Below are positions 1 through 10,035 of a stretch of DNA of 64,000 nt, one piece after another. A program made the position numbers and the translations under genes. Within the stretch, counting starts at the first letter, position 1. Every line of letters starts with the position of its first letter. The notes below the pieces were generated by a model, which saw only the letters and a list, made by a program, of their open reading frames with translations, ran no database searches and was not told the origin of the DNA. This DNA is from Norana najaformis (lineage: Eukaryota > Annelida > Clitellata > Crassiclitellata > Hormogastridae): NCBI GenBank assembly GCA_964023275.1, contig OZ029916.1, forward strand, positions 13,570,607 to 13,634,606, given 5' to 3'.

Positions 1-755
1 CAATGTTGTCGGGTAGCCAAGAGGGTCTGCAAAGAATGATGGACCGTCTGAACACCATATCAATCGAGTATGATATGAAAATAAATATCAAAAAGACAAA
101 GATCATGAGGATAAGCAAAGGAGAAGAAACAATAGTAAGAATAAACATCAATGGAGAGGAAATAGAACAAGTAAAAGAAGTCTGCTACCTGGGAAGCGTT
201 GTCACGCTAGATGCAAAATGCCACAAGGAAATTAAAAGAAGAATAGCAATCGGAAAGACGCATTCTCAAAACAAAAAGAGTTACTAACAGGAAAAATGAA
301 CAAGAACTTAAAGAAACGAATGATTAAAGCTCTGATATGGAGCGTGGTGTTCTATGGATCCGAAGCATGGACCATGGGAAAAGAGGACATGAAGAGATTA
401 GAGGCCTTCGAAATGTGGATTTGGCGCAGATGGAAAAACTTAGTTGGATGGAGCACATAACAAACGAGGAGGTGTTGAAAAGAGTTGAGGAAGAAAGATC
501 TATGATAGCTACAGCAAGAAGGCGACAGAGAAAATGGATTGGTCTGATTGATACTGAGAGGGGACTCACTCTTGAGAACCGTCACTGAGGGCAGAATGGA
601 GGGGAGGAGGACAAGAGGAAGACCCAGACAGATACTGCTGGATTGGATGATGACGGACGGATACACCAGGTTGAAAGAAGAAGCTCATCATTGAGAGGAG
701 TGGCGTCATCGGACGTTTGAACCTGCCTGAGGGCAGAGAACCAGAAGAAGAAATG
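1..755 (+). mobile_element. RTE-like LINE, 3' part of reverse transcriptase ORF, cut by window edge
   Basis: The frame open from base 3 to 287 reads as the thumb-side end of a non-LTR reverse transcriptase, with KINIKKTKIM and CYLGS motifs. After a frame change near 285 it continues through KKRMIKALIWSVVFYGSEAW and, after another near 400, to a C-terminal stretch resembling the WIGLI...GRMEGRRTRGRPRQ type. It stops near the GAAGAAGAAATG tail at about 745-755. The combination of a YLGS block, a YGSEAW block, an arginine-rich end and a short 3' end with a small tail resembles RTE-type LINEs, and the same kind of end occurs on the minus strand near 29975. The copy is dead, with at least two frame changes. 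The clade is from memory, so RTE-like is tentative. It lies downstream of the last visible SMPDL3 exon. Confidence 0.7.
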
Positions 756-799
756 ACGGAATTTTTGTTCTTAATAACATTTAACACCATTTAGGCTAG

Positions 800-872
800 T
801 GTAGGTAGCGCCTTTATGAGATATTTAAATGGCGCAATACCGAGTATCCTGATACATACATACATACATGGT
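800..872 (+). repeat. LINE 3' tip with (TACA)n tail
   Basis: The bases around 812-840 (AGCGCCTTTATGAGATAT then AAATGGCGC) match the hairpin-forming 3' end seen in the CR1-like LINEs of this window, and they are followed by a TACATACATACATACATG tail. Only the last 70 or so bases of the element are present. Confidence 0.45.
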
Positions 873-1526
873 CTGTGTGTCACCGGGACTTAGCCAAGTT
901 TTATTAAATTAAGTGCCATAATGTGAAGTTGTTGTTTAATGAGGTAATTGACAGAGCAGGTGCTTTGGAACGGATAGAGGCAATGGTCAGGTGGCAAAAG
1001 TTTAAGTCTTTAGGAGCGATGGGCCAGGGTTCTGCTCAATATCACCAGAAGGAACACAATAGAGTAAAAAGCGTCATTTTATTTTCTGAAAAGTAGAAAA
1101 AGTAGCAAAAGGCCGACCGTGGCTTAATAACACTAACACGGCAGCGCATAAATAGCAGGCAAATAGTCAATAGAAGGAGGTATAGGACAGCTGTCCATGA
1201 GTTGCCCATGGCGCCATAATTGACCAGGAACACTGAAAAAAGCGACATCACAGCAAGCTTTAAAGGAAGACAGGGTATATTCCGAAGAGAGTGAATACTT
1301 ACGACGCTGGCAGGAGACTAATGAGGACAGAAGGGAAGCTAAACGAGGCCAGTCTGTTATACCAAGCAGCCAATCTCCGTATATTTGACAAACAAAACTT
1401 ATCTGCCGGTGAACGGGGCTATAAAATTAGCATGCGTCGAAAATTAGAGAGGAAATTTGATAATTGATTTAGCAAAATCGTGGAATTTACGAAAAAATTA
1501 ATAAAATTTCAAAGACTTCCTGTTGG
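873..1526. other. Unassigned stretch, no gene seen
   Basis: No coding frame or RNA gene could be supported on either strand. I looked here for the next SMPDL3 exon (a HVPPG-type block should follow) and did not find it. Confidence 0.4.
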
Positions 1527-1605
1527 CGGCTTTGACTAAGCGCCCTTGTTCTCACGACTTAGCTTTTTGGCGCTAAAGAAATCTGTAGATTCGAATTCTA
1601 CTGCA
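1527..1605 (+). repeat. LINE 3' tail, family A (fragment)
   Basis: The order CACGACTTAGCTTT, GGCGCTAAAGAAATC, GATTCGAATTC is the degraded form of a tail found at 24170-24318, 29755-29900, 38560-38745 and 48985-49128. The better copies read GACTTAGCTTTCGTTGGGCG then TGTAGAAAT and end in GATTACGATTAC. Confidence 0.5.
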
Positions 1606-1687
1606 GTCTGTTGTATTTAAGTGCATGTTATGCTCTTATGTGAACTTATTACTGTAAAAGCATTTTAATTGTATAATTAAGATGAAC

Positions 1688-1851
1688 CTTGAGCCCTTCT
1701 GCGAATGCATCGGTCAACGTATCGTCCAGCCATTGAAACTGATTTCCTGGATCAGGCATCGAAGCCGTTACCTGGTTGTTGTCGTAGTACAGATTGGTGT
1801 TTAATCCCACGAGTAATATGTTTTCATTCAACTTCATTCTGTAGAATCCAC
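1688..1851 (-). CDS. SMPDL3: SMPDL3 exon with LNTNLYY motif
   Basis: This 164-bp exon starts after GGTCTGCAG and ends at AAG before GTTCAT. It encodes GFYRMKLNENILLVGLNTN then LYYDNNQVTASMPDPGNQFQ and WLDDTLTDAFAEGLK, collinear with SMPDL3. It ends on a codon boundary, where the family continues with a VYIxGHVP block that is not in the window. Confidence 0.88.
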
Positions 1852-4800
1852 CTGCAGACCCAAATTATGGCCTTGGTCACAATAAATCGGTTAGTTCTTC
1901 TTTATCCAATAAAACCGATCGTTTCAGGTTTGTTACCAAGCACATCAAATTTTAACGACTTGGAAGTAGTTTAACACATAGTTTTAGGTAAAGTAAACTA
2001 CTTCTTACAATACTTTTTTATGACTGGATTTGCTCGTGCCGTGGTAGACATAATAGAGTTAAAGACAACGCCCAAGATATGACCAGAACAAGCAAATAAC
2101 TGAGTCGCCTAGTTTTAAAGATTTAAGCCAGTCAAACTTTTTGCCGTCGATTGCCCAAAAGTAGAAATTCGGTTTGTTTCTGATGGGTAGAGAAGGAGAC
2201 TGAACCTCTTGAAAGGCAGTGGACAACAGCTGCGCCATTGTGTGACGAGATAAATTGGCAAACGAAGTGCGAATTTAAGTATCATCTGCACCCAAACGAT
2301 ATATCCCAGTGAATGATTGTCGAGCAACGCATCCAGTGGTGTGATGTAAAATGTAAACAAAAGATGACAAAGCACAGAACCCTGCGGAACACCACATGTC
2401 AACAAAGTGCTAGATGAATAATTAGGCCTATCATTTTAATATACTGATTAAGTGCGTGGGAGACCAAGATAAGTAGCAAAGCAAAGTAGGGCGGGACCAG
2501 ACAACCCGAACTAGATCTGGATAAGATGCAAAAGAAGGGAATGGTCCAGAATGTCAAAAGCAGCAGACAAGTCAAGAAAAACAGCTGCTATCACTCTACT
2601 CATGTCCATACAGCGCATGATGTCATTACGAAAAGCAAGAAGGACGGATTCTACTGAGTGAACTTATGATATGCTGACGGAAAGGGAATATTAACGAGTT
2701 TGAAGATAGACGAGATTGCATACGAATAATGACCCGTTCAAGAATTGCTGATGCAAAAATTTAGAGTTGAGATGGGTGGGTAATTAGAAAGGTCGCTAGA
2801 GTCTAGAGAAGGTTTCTTCCGTAAAGGATGAAATATGGAATGACAAAGTGGGACGAAAATGATCCTCCAACCAAGTGGCGGATTTAGCTATAGACGGCGG
2901 GGGGTTCGCCTCCTAGGTTAGATGGCAGCGCTCCTCATGGTGCATGGTGGACTGCCAGAATGCGGAAATGGTCTTGACTCCCACACAAGCAATCCTGGAG
3001 CCGCCACTGCTTCATCCAATGAGAATTTGATATAATGGTTGGATCTAGGACTTCAAAACACTTTCAGAAGAGATGTAAGAATAGTATGAAGAAGAGAAGT
3101 TTTATTCGGTGAAGAAAAGACGAGTGTCCGAAGTCCGAACCTACCACTGAAGCTTTTAAAAGCATTATGAGCTTGTGGCGCATGCCATCAGAAATCGGAA
3201 GTCAGTGGAGAATATGTAACACGAGATATATGCGAAAAGCACACGAGATGGCATGCAGTGTGTTTATCAGAACGCGTACTGTGTGCGTGTCCTTGTAATG
3301 TTCTTGTAACCACTTGGAAGCGACACTGGACCAGGAATTGACCTATTCTGAACAATGAATGACAACATATCGAAAATGTTTTTATCGTCTGCATCACATC
3401 TGCACCACAGACAGACCTACATCACTCGCTCTATGCCAAAGCTACTTCTACCCTAATTCATGTGCACTAGAGTTGACTATGGTGTTGTCATATATGCAGG
3501 TTTTCCTCTTGTTTTGCATTAGCCGACATCAGTATGTTTTAGCTTGGCTAACTGGTAGCATTCCAAAGTTTGGTTATATATCTAACTCCATGAGGGAAAG
3601 CTACATTGGTTGCCCAATGCCCATGCGAAGATGCACCGAGTTTAAGATTCTTAGGGTGATGCGTACTGCCTGACACCGTCTTATCTTAGCGAGCCAGATG
3701 TTTCAGTGTTATTCGAAACTGGATGCAGATTTCCTTTCTCTGCAACACAGGGTGATTTGGTTGTTTCCCCATCCCGTACGTCCACAATGCAACATGGTAG
3801 CTTCGTGCTGATCGGCCTCTGATCCTGGAACTGGCTGTCATGCAACCTGCGACATGAGTTTCTTGCCCTGTGCTCTTCCTTGGCTTAGACAGCATCCGAA
3901 CTCACTATACAGCTGCAATCGACCCTATCCAACATCCTAGGAAAAACATTCCGACTATGACCAAGACAGTTGCAACATGTTCATCGCAAGCATTGCATAA
4001 TTGTGACGTTCCTTCAAGAGCCCCTGTTTACATTTCATCGCTTTCAGTTAAGAAATCAATGTCAGAAGGTCATGTTTACTGTAACTCACTTCCTTTCGGA
4101 GTCAAGAAGTCAAAATTGCACAACATACGTAGGTTTGAGAAATTGGAGCCATAACGAAACTACCAAAATCCTACACATCATTCCCATACTGCAATTATTT
4201 CACGTGCTTTCCATTGAATAGAGAATCCAATCCAGTTCATTTATTTACTTATTAAAAACATTTATAACGCGCACATAGTCAGTAAATTTGAATCTGAGTC
4301 GCGGATGCATGTTCGCTAGATAGAGTTATGCAAAGATGGAGATGGAGTTATGGAAATGCCAGAGTAAAATAGTGAGTCTTGACAAGTGATTTAAATGATG
4401 GTAGCCATTTGGCAAGTCTAGCCTTCTGTAGTAGACGATTCCAAATACGAGAAGCACAGCAGCAGAAAACACGTGGTCCTACATTTGTTCTGAACTTAGG
4501 TTCTAGTGTCAGAAGAACGCAACAGCGTATAGAGTTATGATGGAAAGCTGGTATTCTTAGCTTTTAAAGTCAAGCTACAATCTTAAACTTAAAACACCTT
4601 TCAACGAAAAGTCAGTGAAACTCACAAAAGCGACCTAAGTTCTCTTGTCTTTCTCGGATTGCTTATCTTCCGTGGCCTGTCTCTGGAACCTCGTCAATCA
4701 TTACAGGTTCTGTCCAATCAATTTTGATTTTGAAATGCATATTAGCTTAGAAGCCACCATCGAGTAATGCATTACAATAATGGTGACATAAATTTTCCAG

Positions 4801-7800
4801 ATGAGATTAAATTACACTGTCTCTGCCAGGTAAGATCTTTGCTCGAGCGAAGGGCATATTCGCTGAAGCACCACAGAAGGAAGCAAAGTGGATTTATTCC
4901 AAAAGATCTACCTTGCACAGACAAGATTTCCACTTAAAACGTTCCTAGGCAGACCCGACAACAATGCCTACACCCACTATGGATTGCGGAAGGATTGCCA
5001 CTATGGAATACAGCTGAGTCTGTGGCTCTAAGTCCTAGCTGAGGCCTCTCTTCAAAGATTGTTGATCGCATGCTTGCCTTCCCTCTGTGCAGACACTCAG
5101 GCCTGCCGAAATTTCTAACCTGTCAGCTTAAGTCTGTTCTCAGCCGTGCCGCCCGGATCGTGGCCAACTTACCAGAATTATCGCATATATCGAAATATAT
5201 GCGAGAAACAATGCATTGGCCCCCAGTTGAGGAGAAAATTAAATGCAAGCTTCTTCTTATAGGGCGGGTTTCGATTGTTGGCTCGGCCCCAGAATACATC
5301 AGAGCTTCTTATTCCTGTCTCGAGCAAGCCGGGTCGGCAAACTGCGTTCTGCAGCCTGTGGAGATCTGATAGTCCCGCTCAGCGTACGATGGTTCGAGTT
5401 CACCGTGCTTTCTCATGTATTGGACCATCCTTACGGAACGATCTTCCTCTGAAATTTCCTTCCGAAACATCTCAAGAAATATTTTCGGCTTATCTAAGAC
5501 GCACCTTTTTAGAACTGTAAGATAGCATATTGCAGCGCATTTGTGACATTCTTTAAATACACTGTAAGTGCCTGGTACATACGTACATGCAATCTCAGTT
5601 GCGTACGGATGGAAAAGAACTACTTGAGTCATTCAAAGTCGACAAATGTCTTAGGCTGATGCTTGGATGACTTCCGATCTATTTGCGCTACTGAAGGACA
5701 AAACTGTAAAGTCCAGGTCCATTGCGCCACGACTGGAGGCGAACTAATCAAAGACCTGCAATAAGCAGACGTTGTCGCCTCGTTTGCAAAAATTCTAGAT
5801 GCGCTGTATTTGGCACTGGAGGTTATGGAAGAGAAAGCCAAGACCTTCGGACTGGAAATGAACTGTGGCAAAACAAAGATCCAAACCACTGTGGACCATA
5901 ACTATATAAGTTATTCTTGGGGACTCCTGTACATCCTGGGTTAAAGTTGATATTGGTGTTCCCCAGGGCTCGGTCCTTGGTCCTCTTTTATACGTTTTGT
6001 ATACTGCTGATATCCCTTCCCTCTTTACTAAACACTTGGCTGTTGGTCATTTGTACGCTGATGATGTCCAGGCTTTTGTTCAGGGACCTCCATCTGCACA
6101 ACTTGCTCTTGTTGGTAAGATTGATGCCCTTACTCACGATACTCAACATTGGATGTCCTGCAATCGTCTTCCCCTTAATCCTGCTAAGACTCAGTTGATC
6201 TGGTTTGGTTCTAAACACCGTCTCGCTCAGATTGGCTACTCTTGCTTATCTGAAGCTTCCCCTATTTTATGTTTTCGTCTAGTATTCGTAACCTGGGCGT
6301 TATACTTGACTGTAACCTTACCTTCGAAAACCATGTCTCTAGTTTGACTCGGTCTTGTTACTACCAATTAAGGCGCTTAAGAGTTGTTCGTCTTTCTGTT
6401 TCTTCCTCTGTCTTTACTACTATGATTCACGCCATGATATGCTGTCGCATTGATTAATGCAACTCTGTACTTCTGGTTTGCCTAAGTATTGGCTGTCTTA
6501 CCTTCAATCAGTACTAAATTCTGCGGCCAGGTTAATATCACGTCTTCCTCGTTTCTCTCATATCTCTGATTACATCATTCAGCAACTTCATTGGCTCCCT
6601 ATCCAATCTCGTATTCAGTTTAAACTATTATCACTGGTAATAAGAGCTCGCATGGGCCAGGCTGCAAAATATCTTTGTGATCTTATTCGGCCTCCACACT
6701 CTAGTACCTCATCCCGCCCTTTACGTTCTTTAGATCGTATGGATCTATTTGTTCCTTGTGTTAAGTCCTCCCTTGCTCAGCAAAGGGCTTTTGCTGTTGT
6801 TGGCCCATCTCTATGGAATGAACTTCCGCTAACGCTTCGTGCTAGGGTCACTGTTGTTAATAGAGCTCAGTCAGCTCGTTGTTTAAAGACGTTCTTATTT
6901 CCCAGGGGCTCTCACGCTGGAAGCGCCTCTGAGTAGTTTGTTCTGTAAGAAGCGCTGTATAAGTTATCAAATACAAATAGGCACTGGGCATGTTCTGATG
7001 CCTCGAGAATGAAGATGAGCTGGTGAATGCCTTCAGTTGCCTGGGAAGCCAGATGGTCTTCACGGACGCTAGCAATTCTGAGTTCAAACAACACATCTAA
7101 ATCACCAAGTCATGTACGTATGATAACTCTGAAAAAGCACATATGGAGCTCAAGTATTCAGCTGAATTAAGCCAACAGTTTCAAAGCTACTTGTGGACGA
7201 TGAGTTCGTCAAAGGCTTGTGAGGTGTTGATTACAGTTAGTTACAACGATTAAAACTAAAAGATCAGCTAACGAACGAAAAGAATATTCAATCTTCAAAG
7301 GTGCTACTAATTAACGTGCAGCTGAATTTTTACCAAGTCTAATGTATGATTCTATCGACCGAAAGCAGCACATAAGCGTCTGCGTAATAGCCTAATGATG
7401 ATATGATCCTATTATGCAGCAGGTGAATTATGTTGATGGTCATAATAGTAATCTACTAAATCTACGATCATGTTTGGCAAAATGAAGTAGACACTGACTT
7501 CTTCGGAAGGTTTCGTTGGCTGATGAAGTCGTGAACCATGGAGACCATATGTCCGCAATGGTGTGGTAGAAGATGTCGTTTCGGGGCGGAATCTGACTCT
7601 TGGGACTCCAGTCGTGGTTTCCAAGAACAGGAAACATGGGTGTATCAGGAAAGGAGTCGAAAAACAGTCGAGTCAGGTTATTTATGATATCTGCTACTTG
7701 ATTCTTCGATATATCAGCATTATGCGGTGTATCATCTCTGCAATAGTACAGAAATAGCATGTCACATACATACAAGCATCGTATCATATTACTCGCTTAG

Positions 7801-8130
7801 ACGCACATATGAGTATGATAGCCTATGGCTCGGTGGTTAGACTGAACGACCTACCGACTGATAGATTGTTTTCAAAGTAGAGCCGTTCAAGCGAAAAACC
7901 GTTGTTAAGCACGTGATTGACTGACCCTGTCCAGATGAGAAAGTCGACGTCTTGTTTGATCTGCCGCATGGCGCGCACAGATGAATTGATGAGCAGCCAG
8001 GGTGAATCGCACAGGTAGCTCCCGTACAAACCAGTGGAAGTGTCTTTGGGTGGACCACAAGACACACCTGTTGGACCACTCGTGTTGAACGTCGGATCCC
8101 AGTGCATGTCCGTTATATGCCAGAAGAATC
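1688..8130 (-). CDS. SMPDL3: Acid sphingomyelinase-like phosphodiesterase (SMPDL3 family), three internal exons
   Basis: Three minus-strand exons, 8130-7926, 7737-7499 and 1851-1688, join in phase through GT-AG introns into about 203 residues of a secreted metallophosphodiesterase that in known relatives cleaves nucleotide or phosphodiester substrates outside the cell or in lysosomes. Visible family marks, in order, are FWHITDMHWDPTF (metal-binding D-x-H), LCDSPWLLI, IWTGDDTPHNAD (metal-binding GD), PMFPVLGNHDWSPK (GNHD), IADIWSPW and GLNTNLYYD followed by DPGNQFQWLDDTL. The match to SMPDL3A/B is strong and collinear. Exon 1, with signal peptide and start, must lie above 8130, and the exons with the histidine cluster and C-terminus lie below 1688; neither was found. 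Both recognised donors in this gene read GTCAGT. The 5.6-kb second intron is full of LINE debris. No stop or frameshift occurs inside the exons, so the gene looks functional. Whether it is the 3A or 3B type cannot be decided. Confidence 0.9.
2105..3160 (-). mobile_element. CR1/L2-like LINE fragment, reverse transcriptase core
   Basis: Read on the minus strand, the piece runs from a degraded linker near 3130, through RT block A (AVFLDLSAAFDILDH at about 2600-2560), to GVPQGSVLCHLLFTFYITPL near 2400-2340 and a thumb-proximal piece ending SLTGLNL at 2115. Stops and frame changes are frequent. It lies in the large SMPDL3 intron and is itself interrupted at 2872-3009 by a short palindromic element. 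The 3' end, with C-terminal domain and tail, is missing. Confidence 0.7.
2872..3009. mobile_element. Possible short hAT-type MITE
   Basis: This 138-bp insert begins CAAGTGGCGGATTTAGC and ends GGAGCCGCCACTG, whose reverse complement is CAGTGGCGGCTCC. These ends match the CAGTGGCG termini of the two larger hAT-like elements at 40069 and 46440. Flanks CTCCAA and CATCCAA suggest a decayed target duplication, but they are not exactly adjacent to the ends. Confidence 0.45.
3340..3965 (+). mobile_element. CR1/L2-like LINE fragment, C-terminal domain, decayed
   Basis: The translation WLTGSIPKFGYISNSMRESY is a worn copy of the ARLIGGIPKYGHISSYIRDT block of better copies at 17.6 kb and 39.2 kb. Further on, TQGDLVVSPSRTSTMQHGSF and a LRHEFLA stretch match the same C-terminal domain. 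Several frame breaks are present. It sits in the SMPDL3 intron. Confidence 0.6.
4228..4570 (-). mobile_element. LINE 3' end fragment
   Basis: On the minus strand the translation CASRIWNRLLQKARLAKWLP then SFKSLVKTHYFTLAF is the usual end of a CR1/L2-like ORF2 (an LWNxLP block, then SFKSxLKTHLF). It differs in sequence from the tail families named elsewhere here, so it is a separate LINE lineage. Confidence 0.6.
4630..4805 (+). repeat. LINE 3' tail, family B (decayed)
   Basis: TTAGAAGCCACCATCGAGTA then ATGCATTACAATAATGGTG corresponds to the family B tail CTTGAAGCGACCATCGGTTG ... AGCATTATGATAATGGCG seen at 18.7 kb and 25.5 kb. Confidence 0.5.
5070..5600 (+). mobile_element. CR1/L2-like LINE, C-terminal domain, family C
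   Basis: The translation LKSVLSRAARIVANLPELSH then ISKYMRETMHWPPVEEKIK matches the block QSVLNCAARLVVNLPKFSH in the copy at 37.1 kb. The remaining C-terminus (a SCIGPSLRNDLPLKF block) is in other frames, so at least two frameshifts have occurred. It ends in a worn TACATACGTACATG tail near 5575-5590. Family C copies also occur at 26820 and 36935. Confidence 0.65.
5640..7095 (+). mobile_element. Older LINE reverse transcriptase, split by a second LINE
   Basis: The part at 5730-5905 translates as ADVVASFAKILDALYLALEV then MEEKAKTFGLEMNCGKTKIQ, an RT palm block from a lineage different from the CR1-like copies. At about 6975-7095 the expected next part follows: DELVNAFSCLGSQMVFTDAS. Between the two halves lies the LINE at 5908-6974, so this is a target interrupted by a later insertion. 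Both halves are fragments without start or tail. Confidence 0.6.
5908..6974 (+). mobile_element. CR1/L2-like LINE, 5'-truncated, from RT block to 3' hairpin
   Basis: It opens with VDIGVPQGSVLGPLLYVLYT, then has the active-site block YADDVQAF, LPLNPAKTQLIWFGSKH, NLGVILDCNLTFENHVSS, and the C-terminal domain at 6457-6936 (QSVLNSAARLISRLPRFSHI, LHWLPIQSRIQFKLL, VGPSLWNELPLTL). The 3' end has the GAAGCGCCTCTGAGTAG ... GAAGCGCTGTATAAG arm pair. Two or three frame breaks separate the pieces. The target just before it reads TATATAAGTTAT and the element ends TATAAGTTATC, a microhomology or duplication at the junction. Confidence 0.75.
7100..7440. other. SMPDL3 intron sequence without recognised repeat
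   Basis: No ORF, tandem repeat or LINE piece was recognised here. It is the 5' end of the long SMPDL3 intron, next to the exon at 7499-7737. Confidence 0.4.
7499..7737 (-). CDS. SMPDL3: SMPDL3 exon with GNHD motif
   Basis: This 239-bp exon is preceded by CTATTGCAG and followed by the donor GTCAGT. It encodes DDTPHNADISKNQVADIINN, the FPDTPMFPVLGNHDWSPKSQ metal site and IADIWSPWFTTSSANETFRR. It leaves one base (A) for the serine codon shared with the exon at 1851. Confidence 0.93.
7926..8130 (-). CDS. SMPDL3: SMPDL3 exon with first metal-binding motif
   Basis: This 205-bp exon follows the acceptor TTTCTAAG and ends ACAGG before the donor GTCAGT. It enters with two bases of a split codon and leaves with two (GG), completed by the A that opens the next exon to give the GDD of the metal site. 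It encodes GFFWHITDMHWDPTFNTSG through VDFLIWTG, including the LCDSPW block typical of the family. Confidence 0.9.
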
Positions 8131-8334
8131 CTTAGAAATTTTAAAGCACAAGAGGTAAAATAGTGCATCATAGAAACTTGATGTGCTGGTAGCGGTCGGC
8201 CTATATCATACACCAGAAACAGCCTTCTAGCTAATAACGTTTTAGACTACTGGCATTTAATAGCAGTCCTTCACACACATTGCTTAGCGCCATCGATTGA
8301 AGCATAGTTGTTACACAGTAGCAATACAAGAATT

Positions 8335-8425
8335 TAAGGTAATGAAAATTTTATAGCGCCTCCTAGGTATCTCTCGAAGGCGCTTGTAATGGAACCGAGA
8401 AGACGATGATGCGATATACGGCCAT
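8335..8425 (-). repeat. LINE 3' hairpin tip
   Basis: TTTTATAGCGCCTCCTAG then CTCGAAGGCGCTTG has the paired arms of the CR1-like LINE 3' end, here on the minus strand, with nothing coding attached. It lies upstream of SMPDL3 exon 8130-7926. Confidence 0.4.
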
Positions 8426-8489
8426 AAATAGAAGACGGTAAATAAGTATATGAACAATGAATTATATGAACAAATAATTAACTGTAGTA

Positions 8490-8850
8490 TTTAGCAGACA
8501 AATGCACACATATCCGAATACACGGCAAAGTACGGCTCCAAACTGCAACGCGTGCAAGCGAGGGGGGACTGGAAAGAGTGCGATCTGCAGGACAGACAGC
8601 AGAGCACTGGAATGCCAGCCATGATGATGCAGAGATGGAAGAGGAAATATGGAAGGCGATCGAAGTTCGCCGCCAGCAGACTACAGGAAAGTAAGCCATG
8701 ATGATGCTGCGAGGCAGGAAGAAGAGAGAAGGTCTGCGATTGAAGTCTGCCGCCAGGAACAGAACGGAAGGATAAACAGGAGCGGAAAAGCTAGTGGGGA
8801 TTCACTCTCAGCGAAGAGCCGAGAGGAATCTGCCCTCCACTGACACAAGC
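8490..8850 (-). repeat. Unclassified interspersed repeat, also at 47270-47650 in opposite orientation
   Basis: The reverse complement of 8510-8600 contains CTGCAGATCGCACTCTTTCC then TTTGGAGCCGTACTTTGCCG and TTCGGATATGTGTGC. The plus strand at 47510-47590 has CTACAGATCGCACTCTTCCT, TTTGGGGTCATACCTTGCCG and TTCATATCTGTGTGC. The two are clear relatives in inverted orientation. The copy here also holds an internal doubling of GCCATGATGATGC. No coding content was recognised. Confidence 0.5.
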
Positions 8851-10035
8851 TGCAACAGACGACATGACGCTCTGTAGAAATGAGTCGATGTCAGCAGAGT
8901 TAGGAGAGTGAAATTAGAGTATGTCTAAGAACATCGTAACTCTGTTTGCTGTAAATACGTTGTACACAGACTCGTTGTAAAGAAATTAAAGCATCGCTTG
9001 AACAATCTTCGTGAACAAACCACGACGCCGAGATAAACCTCGAAGAGACGCCAGTATCACCGTTAGCCACCAACAAATGTCTTAGACTGACCACCAAAAG
9101 TCTTTCTAAACATTACATCTCGTGGCAACAGTTCTAAACATTGCAGTGCTCCTTCCCATCGTTTTAAACTTCATTAAGATCAGTAAGAACCATAAGTTCA
9201 TCCGTAAGCAAGCAATGCTCATTTAGATAAAAAAAATTCCACCGTATAAACACGTAGAACCCAACCAACTCAGTCCAGTCCAGGGTTGACAGTTGACATG
9301 TCCAGAGTTCCTGGTCCGTGTTGCATTAAGGATAAGGAATGACTACAGCCGATGAAGCATGTGAAGCACGGTTTCGCTCACCACCTGGCACACCCTGGGA
9401 AGATGGCAGAAGTCGCGACGTCCGCACATACCTCTGGACACCAGGCATTCGTCAGTAGCCGCCCGGATGTTACAGAATTTTACCGTGATTGACGGTCAAC
9501 ACCACTCCAAAGACCCTGGCTCGCAGCTGCATTACCGAAACTGAGGCTTCAGGGTCGCAGACGGTATATACAGCTTACAGGTCGACACCTTCCAAACGGA
9601 AACCACTCAACCTGCTATAGGTCTAGCTATTCAAAGTCGCGGTCAGGCTTGGATGATAGGTGCCCGAGGACGTTGGGAATCGGCAGCAGAAACAGATATA
9701 TATATATAATTATATAAGGCAAACACGAAAACATCCGTCCGACTTAAATATATCTGTTTTCAACAAACTTAAAATGTTAAACCTAGGTCAGAATATGCAT
9801 TGATGTAAGATTAGTTAAATTATGTGCAAAATTTCAAACTAATTAATTGAGCGACATTTTATAAACTCACGAACGTATGCCGCTTGAAAGAGGCAATATT
9901 GCGTTCATAGAGAAAGAGGTTGGTCCAAGCGTGCATGTTTTCAAATACGAAACAGCTCAAATAAAATAGGTGAATTTTGTTTACGAATGCATATTTAAGT
10001 TGGCCGAATATGTATTCGTGTTTCGCGGATAGGCC
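8851..10035. other. Unassigned stretch upstream of the visible SMPDL3 exons
   Basis: SMPDL3 exon 1 should lie above 8130, but no signal-peptide exon with a phase-matching donor could be supported here. A short (TA)n run lies near 9695-9715. Nothing else is recognised. Confidence 0.35.

Noticed and set aside
7815-7850. TATGGCTCGGTGGTTAGAC, resembling a tRNA A box
   Set aside because: No B box at the right distance and it lies in a 188-bp SMPDL3 intron; chance match is more likely.
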